From Clusia tigrina (taxonomy: Eukaryota > Arthropoda > Insecta > Diptera > Clusiidae): a stretch of 64,000 bases of DNA. The stretch covers positions 139,032,291 through 139,096,290 of the forward strand of contig OV050030.1 of NCBI GenBank assembly GCA_920105625.2, given 5' to 3'. This document shows, piece after piece, positions 25,663-40,100 of the stretch. The stretch's first letter is position 1; each line of letters opens with the position of its first letter. Under the pieces are notes generated by a model, which was not told the DNA's origin, made no database searches, and saw only the letters and a program-made list of their open reading frames with translations. The translations under genes were made by a program, and so were the position numbers.

Positions 25663-26421
25663 TGATAATGTAAATCACGAAGTTTAAAATTGAATAATGA
25701 ATGTTAAAATGAACCGTGGATGATAAAATTTAATAATGAATGTGAAAATGAACCGCGGATGATAAAAATGAATCATGAATGGTAAAATGAATCATGAACG
25801 TTAAATCAATAGTGAATGATAAAATGAATCATGTATGATATGAATCATGAATGGTTAAATGAATCGAATGATGAAAACAATCATGCATGACATGAGTCAT
25901 GTATGTAAAAAGAATCACGAATGATAAAACTGATTCCTGATTGGAAAAATTAATCATGAATGATAGATTGAATCATGAATGTAAAATGAATCATGAATCG
26001 TAAATGAATTGTGAATGATAAAAATGAATCCTGAATGATAAATATTAATCATGAATGATAAAATAATTTATCAATGAAAAAAAGTATCATAAATGATAAT
26101 GTGAATCACGAAATTTAATATTTAATAATAAATTTTAAAATGAATCGTGGATGATAAAAATGAATCATGAATGGTAAAATGAATCGTGAATGATAATTGC
26201 AATCATGATTCATAAAAAGACTCATAAATGATAAAATGAATGATAAAATTTAACCATGAATGATAGAATCATGAATGATAACATGAATCTTGAATAATAA
26301 GAATCATGAATGGTAAAATGTTTCATGAATAATAAAAATTAATCATGAATATTAAAATGAATCATGAATGGAAAGATGCATCGTGAGTGGCAAAATGAAT
26401 CGTGAAAAAAAGCATCATGAA
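25663..26421 (+). repeat. Truncated HOR unit, 759 bp (third of three)
   Basis: It has the same length as the units at 4443 and 12772 and ends with the same join (cgtgaaaaaaagcatcatg near 26401). It follows the retrotransposon-bearing L1 unit and precedes an L2 unit, keeping the order L1, 759, L2. It shares aattttaaaatg (near 26130) with the second copy. Confidence 0.85.
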
Positions 26422-29400
26422 TGATAATGTAAATCACGAAGTTTAAAATTGAATAATGAATGTTAAAATGAACCGTGGATGATAAAATTTAATAATGAAT
26501 GTGAAAATGAACCGCGGATGATAAAAATGAATCATGAATGGTAAAATGAATCATGAACGTTAAATCAATAGTGAATAATAAAATGAATCATGTATGATAT
26601 GAATCATGAATGGTTAAATGAATCGAATGATGAAAACAATCATGCATGACATGAGTCATGTATGTAAAAAGAATCACGAATGATAAAACTGATTCCTGAT
26701 TGGAAAAATTAATCATGAATGATAGATTGAATCATGAATGTAAAATGAATCATGAATCGTAAATGAATTGTGAATGATAAAAATGAATCCTGAATGATAA
26801 ATATTAATCATGAATGATAAAATAATTTATCAATGAAAAAAAGTATCATAAATGATAATGTGAATCACGAAATTTAATATTTAATAATAAATGTTAAAAT
26901 GAATCGTGGATGATAAAAATGAATCATGAATGGTAAAATGAATCGTGAATGATAATTGCAATCATGACTCATAAAAAGACTCATAAATGATAAAATGAAT
27001 GATAAAATTTAACCATGAATGATAGAATCATGAATGATAACATGAATCTTGAATCATAAGAATCATGAATGGTAAAATGTTTCATGAATAATAAAAATTA
27101 ATCATGAATCATGAATGGAAAGATGCATCGTGAGTGGCAAAATGTATCGTGAAAGGTAAAATGAATCATGAACATTAAATCGATCGTGATGATAAAATGA
27201 ATCATCAATGAAAAACAGTATCATGAATGATAATGTGAATCACGAAGTTTAAAATTTAATAATAAATGTTTAAATGAATCGTGGCTGATAAAAATGAATC
27301 ATGAATGGTAAAATCAATCGTGAATTAGAATATGAATCATGAATGATAAGAAGAATCATGAGAGATAAAAAGAATAATGAATGATAAAATAAATCATGAA
27401 TGATTAAATTAATCATTAATGAAAAAATGAATCATTAATGATAAAAATGAATCATGCATGGTAAAATGAATCATGAATAATAAAAATTAATCATGAATGT
27501 TAAGATGAAGCATGAAAGATAGAATGAATCATGAATGATAAAATTAATAATGAATGTTAAAATGAATCATGGTTGATAAAACTGAATAATGAAAGATAAA
27601 ATGAATCATGAATGATAAAATGAATCATGAATGATAAAATGAATCATTAATGATAACAACTAACCATAAATGATAGACTCCATCATGAATGATAAAATAA
27701 ATCTTGAATGGTAAAATGATTGATGAATGATAAAAATGAACAATGAATGATAAACGGAATCATGAATAATCAAAATTAATCGTAAATGATAAAAATGAAT
27801 CATGAATGATAAAAATGAATAATGAATGATAAAAATTACTCATGAATGATAAAAGTGAACCGGGAATGATAATGTGAATTTTGAATGATAATAAGAATCA
27901 TGAATAGTAATATGATTCCTGAATAATAAAAATTAATCATGAATGGAAGAGCATGGCATAATGAAACGTGAATGGTAAAATGAATCATGAATGATAGAAT
28001 AAATCATTAATTTATAAAATGAATCATGAATGGTAAAATGAATCATTAATGGTAACAATTAACCATAACTGATAGACTCACGCATGAATGATAAAATAAA
28101 TCTTGAATGGTAAAATGATTAATGAATGAAAAAATTAACAATGAATGATAAACGGAATCATGAATGATGAAAATTAACCATAAATGATAAAAATGAATCA
28201 TGAATGATAAAAATTAATCATGAATGATAAAATGGAATCGTGAATGATAGTAAGAAATCTGAATGGTAATATGATTCATGATTAATAAAAATTTAGCACG
28301 AATATTAAAATGAATCATGAATGGATAGATGCATAATGAGTGGTGAAATGAATCGTGAAAGTTAAAATGAATCATGAACTTTAAATCAATCGTGTATGAT
28401 AAAATGAATCATATAAATAATGAATGGTAAAATGAATCGAATGGTAAAATCAATCGTGAATGATATGAATCATGATTGGTAAAAATAAAACACGAATGAT
28501 AAAAATGAATCCTGAATGAAAAATGTTAATCATGAATCATAAAAGTGAATCATGAATGTGAAAATGAATCATGATTGGTAAATGGAATCTTGAATGTTAA
28601 AACTAATCTTGAATGATAATATAAATCGTGAATGATAATATAAATCGTGAATGATAATACAAAACATGGACGGTAAATTAAAATATGAATGTTAAATCGA
28701 ATAATAAATGATAATATGAATCATGAATGGTAAAATGAATCATGAACGTTAAATCAATAGTGAATGAAAAAATGAATCATGAATGATATGAATCATGAAT
28801 GGTTAAATGAATCGAATGATGAAAACAATCATGCATAACATGAGTCATGTAAGTAAAAATAATCACGAATGATAAAAATGATTCCTGATTGGAAAATTTA
28901 ATCATGAATGATAGATTGAATCATGAATCTAAAATGAATCATGAATGGTAAATGAATTGTGAATGATAAAAATTAATCCTGAATGACAAATATTAATAAT
29001 GAATGATAAAATAATTCATCAATGAAAAAAAGTATCATGAATGATAATGTGAATCACGAAGTTTAAAATTTAATAATAAATGTTTAAATGAATCGTGGAT
29101 GATAAAAATGAATCATGAATGGTAAAATCAATCGTGAATTAGAATTTGAATCATGAATGATAAGAAGAATCATGAGAGATAAAAAGAAAATTGAATGATA
29201 AAATAAATCATGAATGATAAAATTAATCATTAATGAAAAAATGAATCATTAATGATACAAATGAATCATGCATGGTAAAATGAATCATGAATAATAAAAA
29301 TAATCATGAATAGCAAGATGAATCATGAAAGATAGAATGAATCATGAATGATAAAATTAATAATGAATGTTAAAATGAATCATGGTTAATAAAACTGAAT

Positions 29401-31851
29401 AATGAAAGATAAAATGAATCATGAATGATAAAATGAATCATGAATAATAAAATGAATCATTACTGATAGCAACTAACCATAAATGATGACTCAATCATGA
29501 ATGATAAAATAAATCTTGAATGGTAAAATGATTGATGAATGATAAAAATGAACAATGAATGATAAACGGAACCATGAATGATCAAAATTAATCGTAAATG
29601 ATAAAAATGAATCATGAATAATAAAAATTAATCATGAATGATAAGAGTGCATCGTGAATGATAATATGAATCGTGAATGACAATAAGAATCATGAATAGT
29701 AATATGATTCCTGAATAATAAAAATTAATCATGAATGGAAGCGCATGAGAGGCAAATTGAAACGTGAATGGTAAATTGAATCATGAATGATAGAATAAAT
29801 CATTAATTTATAAAATGAATCATGAATAGTAAAATGAATCATGGTTGATTAAACTGAATAATGAAAGATAAATGAGTCAAGAATGATAAAATCAGTCATG
29901 AATGATAAAATGAATCAATAATGATAACAATTATCCATAAATGATAGACTCAATCATGAATGATAAAATAGATCTGGAATGGTAAAATGATTAATGAATG
30001 AAAAAATTAACAATGAATGATAAACGGAATCATGAATGATGAAATTTATCATAAATGATAAAAATGAATCATGAATGATAAAAATTAATCATGAATGATA
30101 AAATGGAATCGTGAATGATAATAAGAAATATGAATGGGAATATGATTTATGAATAATAAAAATTAAGCTCGAATATTTAAATGAATCATGAATGGAAAGC
30201 TGCATCATGAGTGGTAAAATGAATCGTGAAAGTAAAAATGAATCATGAACTTTAAATCAATCGTGCATGATAAAATGAATCATGAATGATAATATGAATA
30301 ATGAATGATAAAATGAATTGAATGGTAAAATCAATCGTGAATGATATGAATCATGATTGGTAAAATAAATCACGAATGATAAAAATGAATCCTGAATGAA
30401 AATATTTATACAGGAATCATAAAAATGAATCATGAATGTGAAATTGAATCATGAATGTGAAATTGAATCATGAATGGTAAATGGAATCTTGAATGTTAAA
30501 ACTAATCGTGAATGATAATATAAATCGTGAATGATAATACAAATCATGGACGGTAAATTAAAATTTGAATGTTAAATCGAATCATAAATGATAATATGAA
30601 TCATGAATGGTAAAATCAATCATGAACGTTAAATCAGTCGTGTATGATAAAATGAGTCATGAATGATAATATGAATAATGAATGGTAAAATTAATCGAAT
30701 GGTAAAATGAATCGTGAATGATATGAATCATGATTGGTAAAATAAATCACGAATGATAAAAATGAATCCTGTATGATAAATATTAATCATGAATGATAAA
30801 ATGAATGGTCAATGGTAAAATGAATCATGAATGATAAAAATGAATCTCGAATGGTAAAATTAATGAACGATAAAACTAATCATGAATGATAAAAAGAATA
30901 ATGACTGATAATATGAATCATGACTGATTATATGAATCATGACTGATAATATGAATTATGAGTATTAAAATGATTCATGAATGTTAAATGGAATCATAAA
31001 TGAATCATGAATGCCAAAATGAATCATGATTTTTAAAGCTATCGTGAATGATAGGATGAATCATGAATGATAAAAAGAATCATGAATCAAAAAATGTATC
31101 ATTAGTGATCAAATGAATCATGAATGATAAAAATGAATGGTAAAATGAATCATGGATTATAAAAATGAATCATGAATGGTAAAGTGAGTCGCGAATGATA
31201 ATATGAATCATGAATGATAAAAAGAATCATGAAAGAAGAAATGAATAATGAATGATAAAATGAATCATGAATGATAAAATTAATAATTAATGATAAAATG
31301 AATCCTTAATGATAAAAATTAACCTTGAATGATAGAATCAATCATGAATGATAAAAGTGAATCATGAATGGAAAAATGAATCACGAATGATAATATGAAT
31401 CGTGAATGATAATAAGAATCATAATTGATTCATGAATAATAAAAACTAATCAGAATGGGTAAGATGTAGAATGAGTGGCATAATTAATCGTGAATAAGAA
31501 AATGAAACATGAATGGTGAAATGAATCATGACTGACAAAATAAAAGTGAATTGTGAAAGGCAAAATGTATCATGAAAGTTAAATCAATCGTAAATGATAA
31601 AATGAATCATGAATGATAATATGAATCATGAGTGGTAAAATGAATAGAATGATAAAAACAATCGTGAATGATATAAATCATGAATGATAAAAATCCTGAA
31701 GGAAAAAATAAATCATGAATGATAGAATGAGTCATAAATGTAAACTGAATCCAGAATGGTAAATCAATCGTTAATGATAAAATGAATCCTGAATGATAAA
31801 TATTAATCAAGAATGATAAAATGAATCCTGATTGAAAAAAAGCATCATGAA
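26422..31851 (+). repeat. HOR unit, L2 type (5430 bp)
   Basis: This is a complete long unit with A marker near 27946 and B marker near 29737. It shares aatatttatacaggaatc (near 30404) with the L2 unit at 13531, so the two are close relatives. A single 19-bp monomer is duplicated exactly at 28615-28652, which accounts for part of the extra length. Confidence 0.85.
28615..28652 (+). repeat. Exact tandem duplication of one 19-bp monomer
   Basis: gataatataaatcgtgaat occurs twice back to back (28615-28633 and 28634-28652). Related units, for example near 21109, have it once. This shows directly that the 19-bp monomer is a unit of gain and loss. Confidence 0.85.
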
Positions 31852-34800
31852 TGATAATGTAAATCACGAAGTTTAAAATTGAATAATGAATGTTAAAATG
31901 AACCGTGGATGATAAAATTTAATAATGAATGTGAAAATGAACCGCGGATGATAAAAATGAATCATGAATGGTAAAATGAATCATGAACGTTAAATCAATA
32001 GTGAATGATAAAATGAATCATGTATGATATGAATCATGAATGGTTAAATGAATCGAATGATGAAAACAATCATGCATGACATGAGTCATGTATGTAAAAA
32101 GAATCACGAATGATAAAACTGATTCCTGATTGGAAAAATTAATCATGAATGATAGATTGAATCATGAATGTAAAATGAATCATGAATCGTAAATGAATTG
32201 TGAATGATAAAAATGAATCCTGAATGATAAATATTAATCATGAATGATAAAATAATTTATCAATGAAAAAAAGTATCATGAATGATAATGTGAATCACGA
32301 AATTTAATATATAATAATAAATGTTAAAATGAATCGTTGATGATAAAAATGAATCATGAATGGTAAAATGAATCGTGAATGATAATTGCAATCATGATTC
32401 ATAAAAAGACTCATAAATGATAAAATGAATGATAAAATTTAACCATGAATGATAGAATCATGAATGATAACATGAATCTTGAATCATAAGAATCATGAAT
32501 GGTAAAATGTTTCATGAATAATAAAAATTAATCATGAATCATGAATGGAAAGATGCATCGTGAGTGGCAAAATGTATCGTGAAAGGTAAAATGAATCATG
32601 AACATTAAATCGATCGTGAATGATAAAATGAATCATCAATGAAAAACAGTATCATGAATGATAATGTGAATCACGAAGTTTAAAATTTAATAATAAATGT
32701 TTAAATGAATCGTGGATGATAAAAATGAATCATGAATGGTAAAATCAATCGTGAATTAGAATATGAATCATGAATGATAAGAAGAATCATGAGAGATAAA
32801 AAGAATAATGAATGATAAAATAAATCATGAATGATTAAATTAATCATGAATAATAAAAATTAATCATGAATGTTAAGATGAAGCATGAAAGATAGAATGA
32901 ATCATGAATAATAAAATTAATAATGAATGTTAAAATGAATCATGGTTGATAAAACTGAATAATGAAAGATAAAATGAATCATGAATGATAAAATGAATCA
33001 TGAATGATAAAATGAATCATTAATGATAACAACTAACCATAAATGATAGACTCCATCATGAATGATAAAATAAATCTTGAATGGTAAAATGATTGATGAA
33101 TGATAAAAATGAACAATGAATGATAAACGGAATCATGAATAATCAAAATTAATCGTAAATGATAAAAATGAATCATGAATGATAAAAATGAATAATGAAT
33201 GATAAAAATTACTCATGAATGATAAAAGTGAATCGGGAATGATAATGTGAATTTTGAATGATAATAAGAATCATGAATAGTAATATGATTCCTGAATAAT
33301 AAAAATTAATCATGAATGGAAGAGCATGGCATAATGAAACGTGAATGGTAAAATGAATCATGAATGATAGAATAAATCATTAATTTATAAAATGAATCAT
33401 GAATGGTAAAATGAATCATTAATGGTAACAATTAACCATAACTGATAGACTCACGCATGAATGATAAAATAAATCTTGAATGGTAAAATGATTAATGAAT
33501 GAAAAAATTAACAATGAATGACAAACGGAATCATGAATGATGAAAATTAACCATAAATGATAAAAATGAATCATGAATGATAAAAATTAATCATGAATGA
33601 TAAAATGGAATCGTGAATGATAGTAAGAAATATGAATGGTAATATGATTCATGAATAATAAAAATTTAGCACGAATATTAAAATGAATCATGAATGGATA
33701 GATGCATGAGTGGTGAAATGAATCGTGAAAGTTAAAATGAATCATGAACTTTAAATCAATCGTGTATGATAAAATGAATCATATAAATAATGAATGGTAA
33801 AATGAATCGAATGGTAAAATCAATCGTGAATGATATGAATCATGATTGGTAAAAATAAAACACGAATGATAAAAATGAATCCTGAATGAAAAATATTAAT
33901 CATGAATCATAAAAGTAAATCATGAATGTGAAAATGAATCATGATTGGTAAATGGAATCTTGAATGTTAAAACTAATCTTGAATGATAATATAAATCGTG
34001 AATGATAATACAAAACATGGACGGTAAATTAAAATATGAATGTTAAATCGAATAATAAATGATAATATGAATCATGAATGGTAAAATGAATCATGAACGT
34101 TAAATCAATAGTGAATGAAAAAATGAATCATGAATGATATGAATCATGAATGGTTAAATGAATCGAATGATGAAAACAATCATGCATAACATGAGTCATG
34201 TAAGTAAAAATAATCACGAATGATAAAAATGATTCCTGATTGGAAAATTTAATCATGAATGATAGATTGAATCATGAATCTAAAATGAATCATGAATGGT
34301 AAATGAATTGTGAATGATAAAAATTAATCCTGAATGACAAATATTAATAATGAATGATAAAATAATTCATCAATGAAAAAAAGTATCATGAATGATAATG
34401 TGAATCACGAAGTTTAAAATCTAATAATAAATGTTTAAATGAATCGTGGATGATAAAAATGAATCATGAATGGTAAAATCAATCGTGAATTAGAATTTGA
34501 ATCATGAATGATAAGAAGAATCATGAGAGATAAAAAGAAAATTGAATGATAAAATAAATCATGAATGATAAAATTAATCATTAATGAAAAAATGAATCAT
34601 TAATGATACAAATGATTCATGCATGGTAAAATGAATCATGAATAATAAAAATAATCATGAATAGCAAGATGAATCATGAAAGATAGAATGAATCATGAAT
34701 GATAAAATTAATAATGAATGTTAAAATGAATCATGGTTAATAAAACTGAATAATGAAAGATAAAATGAATCATGAATGATAACATGAATCATGAATAATA

Positions 34801-37146
34801 AAATGAATCATTACTGATAGCAACTAACCATAAATGATAGACTCAATCATGAATGATAAAATAAATCTTGAATGGTAAAATGATTGATGAATGATAAAAA
34901 TGAACAATGAATGATAAACGGAACCATGAATGATCAAAATTAATCGTAAATGATAAAAATGAATCATGAATAATAAAAATTAATCATGAATGATAAGAGT
35001 GCATCGTGAATGATAATATGAATCGTGAATGACAATAAGAATCATGAATGGTAATATGATTCCTGAATAATAAAAATTAATGAGAGGCAAATTGAAACGT
35101 GAATGGTAAATTGAATCATGAATGATAGAATAAATCATTAATTTATAAAATGAATCATGAATAGTAAAATGAATCATGGTTGATTAAAGTGAATAATGAA
35201 AGATAAATGAGTCAAGAATGATAAAATCAGTCATGAATGATAAAATGAATCAATAATGATAACAATTAACCATAAATGATAGACTCAATCATGAATGATA
35301 AAATAGATCTGGAATGGTAAAATGATTAATGAATGAAAAAATTAACAATGAATGATAAACGGAATCATGAATGATGAAATTTATCATAAATGATAAAAAT
35401 GAATCATGAATGATAAAAATTAATCATGAATGATAAAATGGAATCGTGAATGATAATAAGAAATATGAATGGGAATATGATTCATGAATAATAAAAATTA
35501 AGCTCGAATATTTAAATGAATCATGAATGGAAAGCTGCATCATGAGTGGTAAAATGAATCGTGAAAGTAAAAATGAATCATGAACTTTAAATCAATCGTG
35601 AATGATAAAATGAATCATGAATGATAATATGAATAATGAATGATAAAATGAATCGAATGGTAAAATCAATCGTGAATGATATGAATCATGATTGGTAAAA
35701 TAAATCACGAATGATAAAAATGAATCATGAATGTGAAATTGAATCATGAATGTGAAATTGAATCATGAATGGTAAATGGAATCTTGAATGTTAAAACTAA
35801 TCGTGAATGATAATATAAATCGTGAATGATAATACAAATCATGGACGGTAAATTAAAATATGAATGTTAAATCGAATCATAAATGATAATATGAATCATG
35901 AATGGTAAAATCAATCATGAACGTTAAATCAGTCGTGTATGATAAAATGAGTCATGAATGATAATATGAATAATGAATGGTAAAATTAATCGAATGGTAA
36001 AATGAATCGTGAATGATATGAATCATGATTGGTAAAATAAATCACGAATGATAAAAATGAATCCTGTATGATAAATATTAATCATGAATGATAAAATGAA
36101 TGGTCAATGGTAAAATGAATCATGAATGATAAAAATGAATCTCGAATGGTAAAATTAATGAACGATAAAACTAATCATGAATGATAAAAAGAATAATGAC
36201 TGATAATATGAATCATGACTGATAATATGAATCATGACTGATAATATGAATTATGAATATTAAAATGATTCATGAATGTTAAATGGAATCATAAATGAAT
36301 CATGAATGCCAAAATGAATCATGATTTTTAAAGCTATCGTGAATGATAGGATGAATCATGAATGATAAAAAGAATCATGAATCAAAAAATGTATCATTAG
36401 TGATCAAATGAATCATGAATGATAAAAATGAATGGTAAAATGAATCATGGATTATAAAAATGAATCATGAATGGTAAAGTGAGTCGCGAATGATAATATG
36501 AATCATGAATGATAAAAAGAATCATGAAAGAAGAAATGAATAATGAATGATAAAATGAATCATGAATGATAAAATTAATAATTAATGATAAAATGAATCC
36601 TTAATGATAAAAATTAACCTTGAATGATAGAATCAATCATGAATGATAAAAGTGAATCATGAATGGAAAAATGAATCACGAATGATAATATGAATCGTGA
36701 ATGATAATAAGAATCATAATTGATTCATGAATAATAAAAACTAATCAGAATGGGTAAGATGTAGAATGAGTGGCATAATTAATCGTGAATAAGAAAATGA
36801 AACATGAATGGTGAAATGAATCATGACTGACAAAATAAAAGTGAATTGTGAAAGGCAAAATGTATCATGAAAGTTAAATCAATCGTAAATGATAAAATGA
36901 ATCATGAATGATAATATGAATCATGAGTGGTAAAATGAATAGAATGATAAAAACAATCGTGAATGATATAAATCATGAATGGTAAAAATCGTGAAGGAAA
37001 AAATAAATCATGAATGATAGAATGAGTCATAAATGTAAACTGAATCCAGAATGGTAAATCAATCGTGAATGATAAAATGAATCCTGAATGATAAATATTT
37101 ATCAAGAATGATAAAATGAATCATGATTGAAAAAAAGCATCATGAA
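31852..37146 (+). repeat. HOR unit, L2 type with small deletions (5295 bp)
   Basis: This is a long unit with A marker near 33315. A 58-bp deletion near 32844 removes three monomers relative to 27411-27469. About 14 bp is missing at the B marker near 35080, where aattaatgagaggcaaattg lacks the catgaatggaagcgc part. About 40 bp is missing near 35720. The C module starts near 36902. Confidence 0.83.
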
Positions 37147-40100
37147 TGATAATGTAAATCACGAAGTTTAAAATTGAATAATGAATGTTAAAATGAACCG
37201 TGGATGATAAAATTTAATAATGAATGTGAAAATGAACCGCGGATGATAAAAATGAATCATGAATGGTAAAATGAATCATGAACGTTAAATCAATAGTGAA
37301 TGATAAAATGAATCATGTATGATATGAATCATGAATGGTTAAATGAATCGAATGATGAAAACAATCATGCATGACATGAGTCATGTATGTAAAAATAATC
37401 ACAAATGATAAAACTGATTCCTGATTGGAAAAATTAATCATGAATGATAGATTGAATCATGAATGTAAAATGAATCATGAATCGTAAATGAATTGTGAAT
37501 GATAAAAATGAATCCTGAATGATAAATATTAATCATGAATGATAAAATAATTTATCAATGAAAAAAAGTATCATGAATGATAATGTGAATCACGAAGTTT
37601 AAAATTGAATAATGAATGTTAAAATGAACCGTGGATGATAAAATTTAATAATAAATGTTAAAATGAATCGTGGATGATAAAAATGAATCATGAATGGTAA
37701 AATGAATCGTGAATGATAATTGCAATCATGACTCATAAAAAGACTCATAAATGATAAAATGAATGATAAAATTTAACCATGAATGATAGAATCATGAATG
37801 ATAACATGAATCTTGAATCATAAGAATCATGAATGGTAAAAGGTTTCATGAATAATAAAAATTAATCATGAATCATGAATGGAAAGATGCATCGTGAGTG
37901 GCAAAATGTATCGTGAAAGGTAAAATGAATCATGAACATTAAATCGATCGTGAATGATAAAATGAATCATCAATGAAAAAAAGTATCATGAATGATAATG
38001 TGAATCACGAAGTTTAAAATTTAATAATAAATGTTTAAATGAATCGTGGATGATAAAAATGAATCATGAATGGTAAAATCAATCGTGAATTAGAATATGA
38101 ATTATGAATGATAAGAAGAATCATGAGAGATAAAAAGAATAATTAATGATAAAATAAATCATGAATGATTAAATTAATCATTAATGAAAAAATGAATCAT
38201 TAATGATAAAAATGAATAATGAATGATAAAAATTACTCATGAATGATAAAAGTGAATCGGGAATGATAATGTGAATTTTGAATGATAATAAGAATCATGA
38301 ATAGTAATATGATTCCTGAATAATAAAAATTAATCATGAATGGAAGAGCATGGCATAATGAAACGTGAATTGTAAAATGAATCATGAATGATAGAATAAA
38401 TCATTAATTTATAAAATGAATCATGAATGGTAAAATGAATCATTAATGGTAACAATTAACCATAACTGATAGACTCACGCATGAATGATAAAATAAATCT
38501 TGAATGGTAAAATGATTAATGAATGAAAAAATTAACAATGAATGATAAACGGAATCATGAATGATGAAAATTAACCATAAATGATAAAAATGAATCATGA
38601 ATGATAAAAATTAATCATGAATGATAAAATGGAATCGTGAATGATAGTAAGAAATATGAATGGTAATATGATTCATGAATAATAAAAATTTAGCACGAAT
38701 ATTAAAATGAATCATGAATGGATAGATGCATAATGAGTGGTGAAATGAATCGTGAAAGTTAAAATGAATCATGAACTTTAAATCAATCGTGTATGATAAA
38801 ATGAATCATATAAATAATGAATGGTAAAATGAATCGAATGGTAAAATCAATCGTGAATGATATGAATCATGATTGGTAAAATAAAACACGAATGATAAAA
38901 ATGAATCCTGAATGAAAAATATTAATCATGAATCATAAAAGTGAATCATGAATGTGAAAATGAATCATGATTGGTAAATGGAATCTTGAATGTTAAAACT
39001 AATCTTGAATGATAATATAAATCGTGAATGATAATACAAAACATGGACGGTAAATTAAAATATGAATGTTAAATCGAATAATAAATGATAATATGAATCA
39101 TGAATGGTAAAATGAATCATGAACGTTAAATCAATAGTGAATGAAAAAATGAATCATGAATGATATGAATCATGAATGGTTAAATGAATCGAATGATGAA
39201 AACAATCATGCATAACATGAGTCATGTAAGTAAAAATAATCACGAATGATAAAAATGATTCCTGATTGGAAAATTTAATCATGAATGATAGATTGAATCA
39301 TGAATCTAAAATGAATCATGAATGGTAAATGAATTGTGAATGATAAAAATTAATCCTGAATGACAAATATTAATAATGAATGATAAAATAATTCATCAAT
39401 GAAAAAAAGTATCATGAATGATAATGTTAATCACGAAGTTTAAAATTTAATAATAAATGTTTAAATGAATCGTGGATGATAAAAATGAATCATGAATGGT
39501 AAAATCAATCGTGAATAAGAATATGAATCATGAATGATAAGAAGAATCATGAGAGATAAAAAGAAAATTTAATGATAAAATAAATCATGAATGATAAAAT
39601 TAATCATTAATGAAAAAATGAATCATTAATGATACAAATGAATCATGCATGGTAAAATGAATCATGAATAATAAAAATTAATCGTGAATAGCAAGATGAA
39701 TCATGAATGATAAAATGAATCATTACTGATAGCAACTAACCATAAATGATAGACTCAATCATGAATGATAAAATAAATCTTGAATGGTAAAATGATTGAT
39801 GAATGATAAAAATGAACAATGAATGATAAACGGAATCATGAATGATCAAAATTAATCGTAAATGATAAAAATGAATCATGAATAATAAAAATTAATCATG
39901 AATGATAAGAGTGCATCGTGAATGATAATATGAATCGTGAATGACAATAAGAATCATGAATGGTAATATGATTCCTGAATAATAAAAATTAATCATGAAT
40001 GGAAGCGCATGAGAGGCAAAGTGAAACGTGAATGGTAAAATGAATCATGAATGATAGAATAAATCATTAATTTATAAAATGAATCATGAATAGTAAAATG

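Noticed and set aside
34980..35177. Similar minus-strand open frames at 34980, 55211, 55371 and 57149 at other places in the unit
   Set aside because: These have the same low-complexity origin. They are open only in single units because of small local indels and are not conserved between units.
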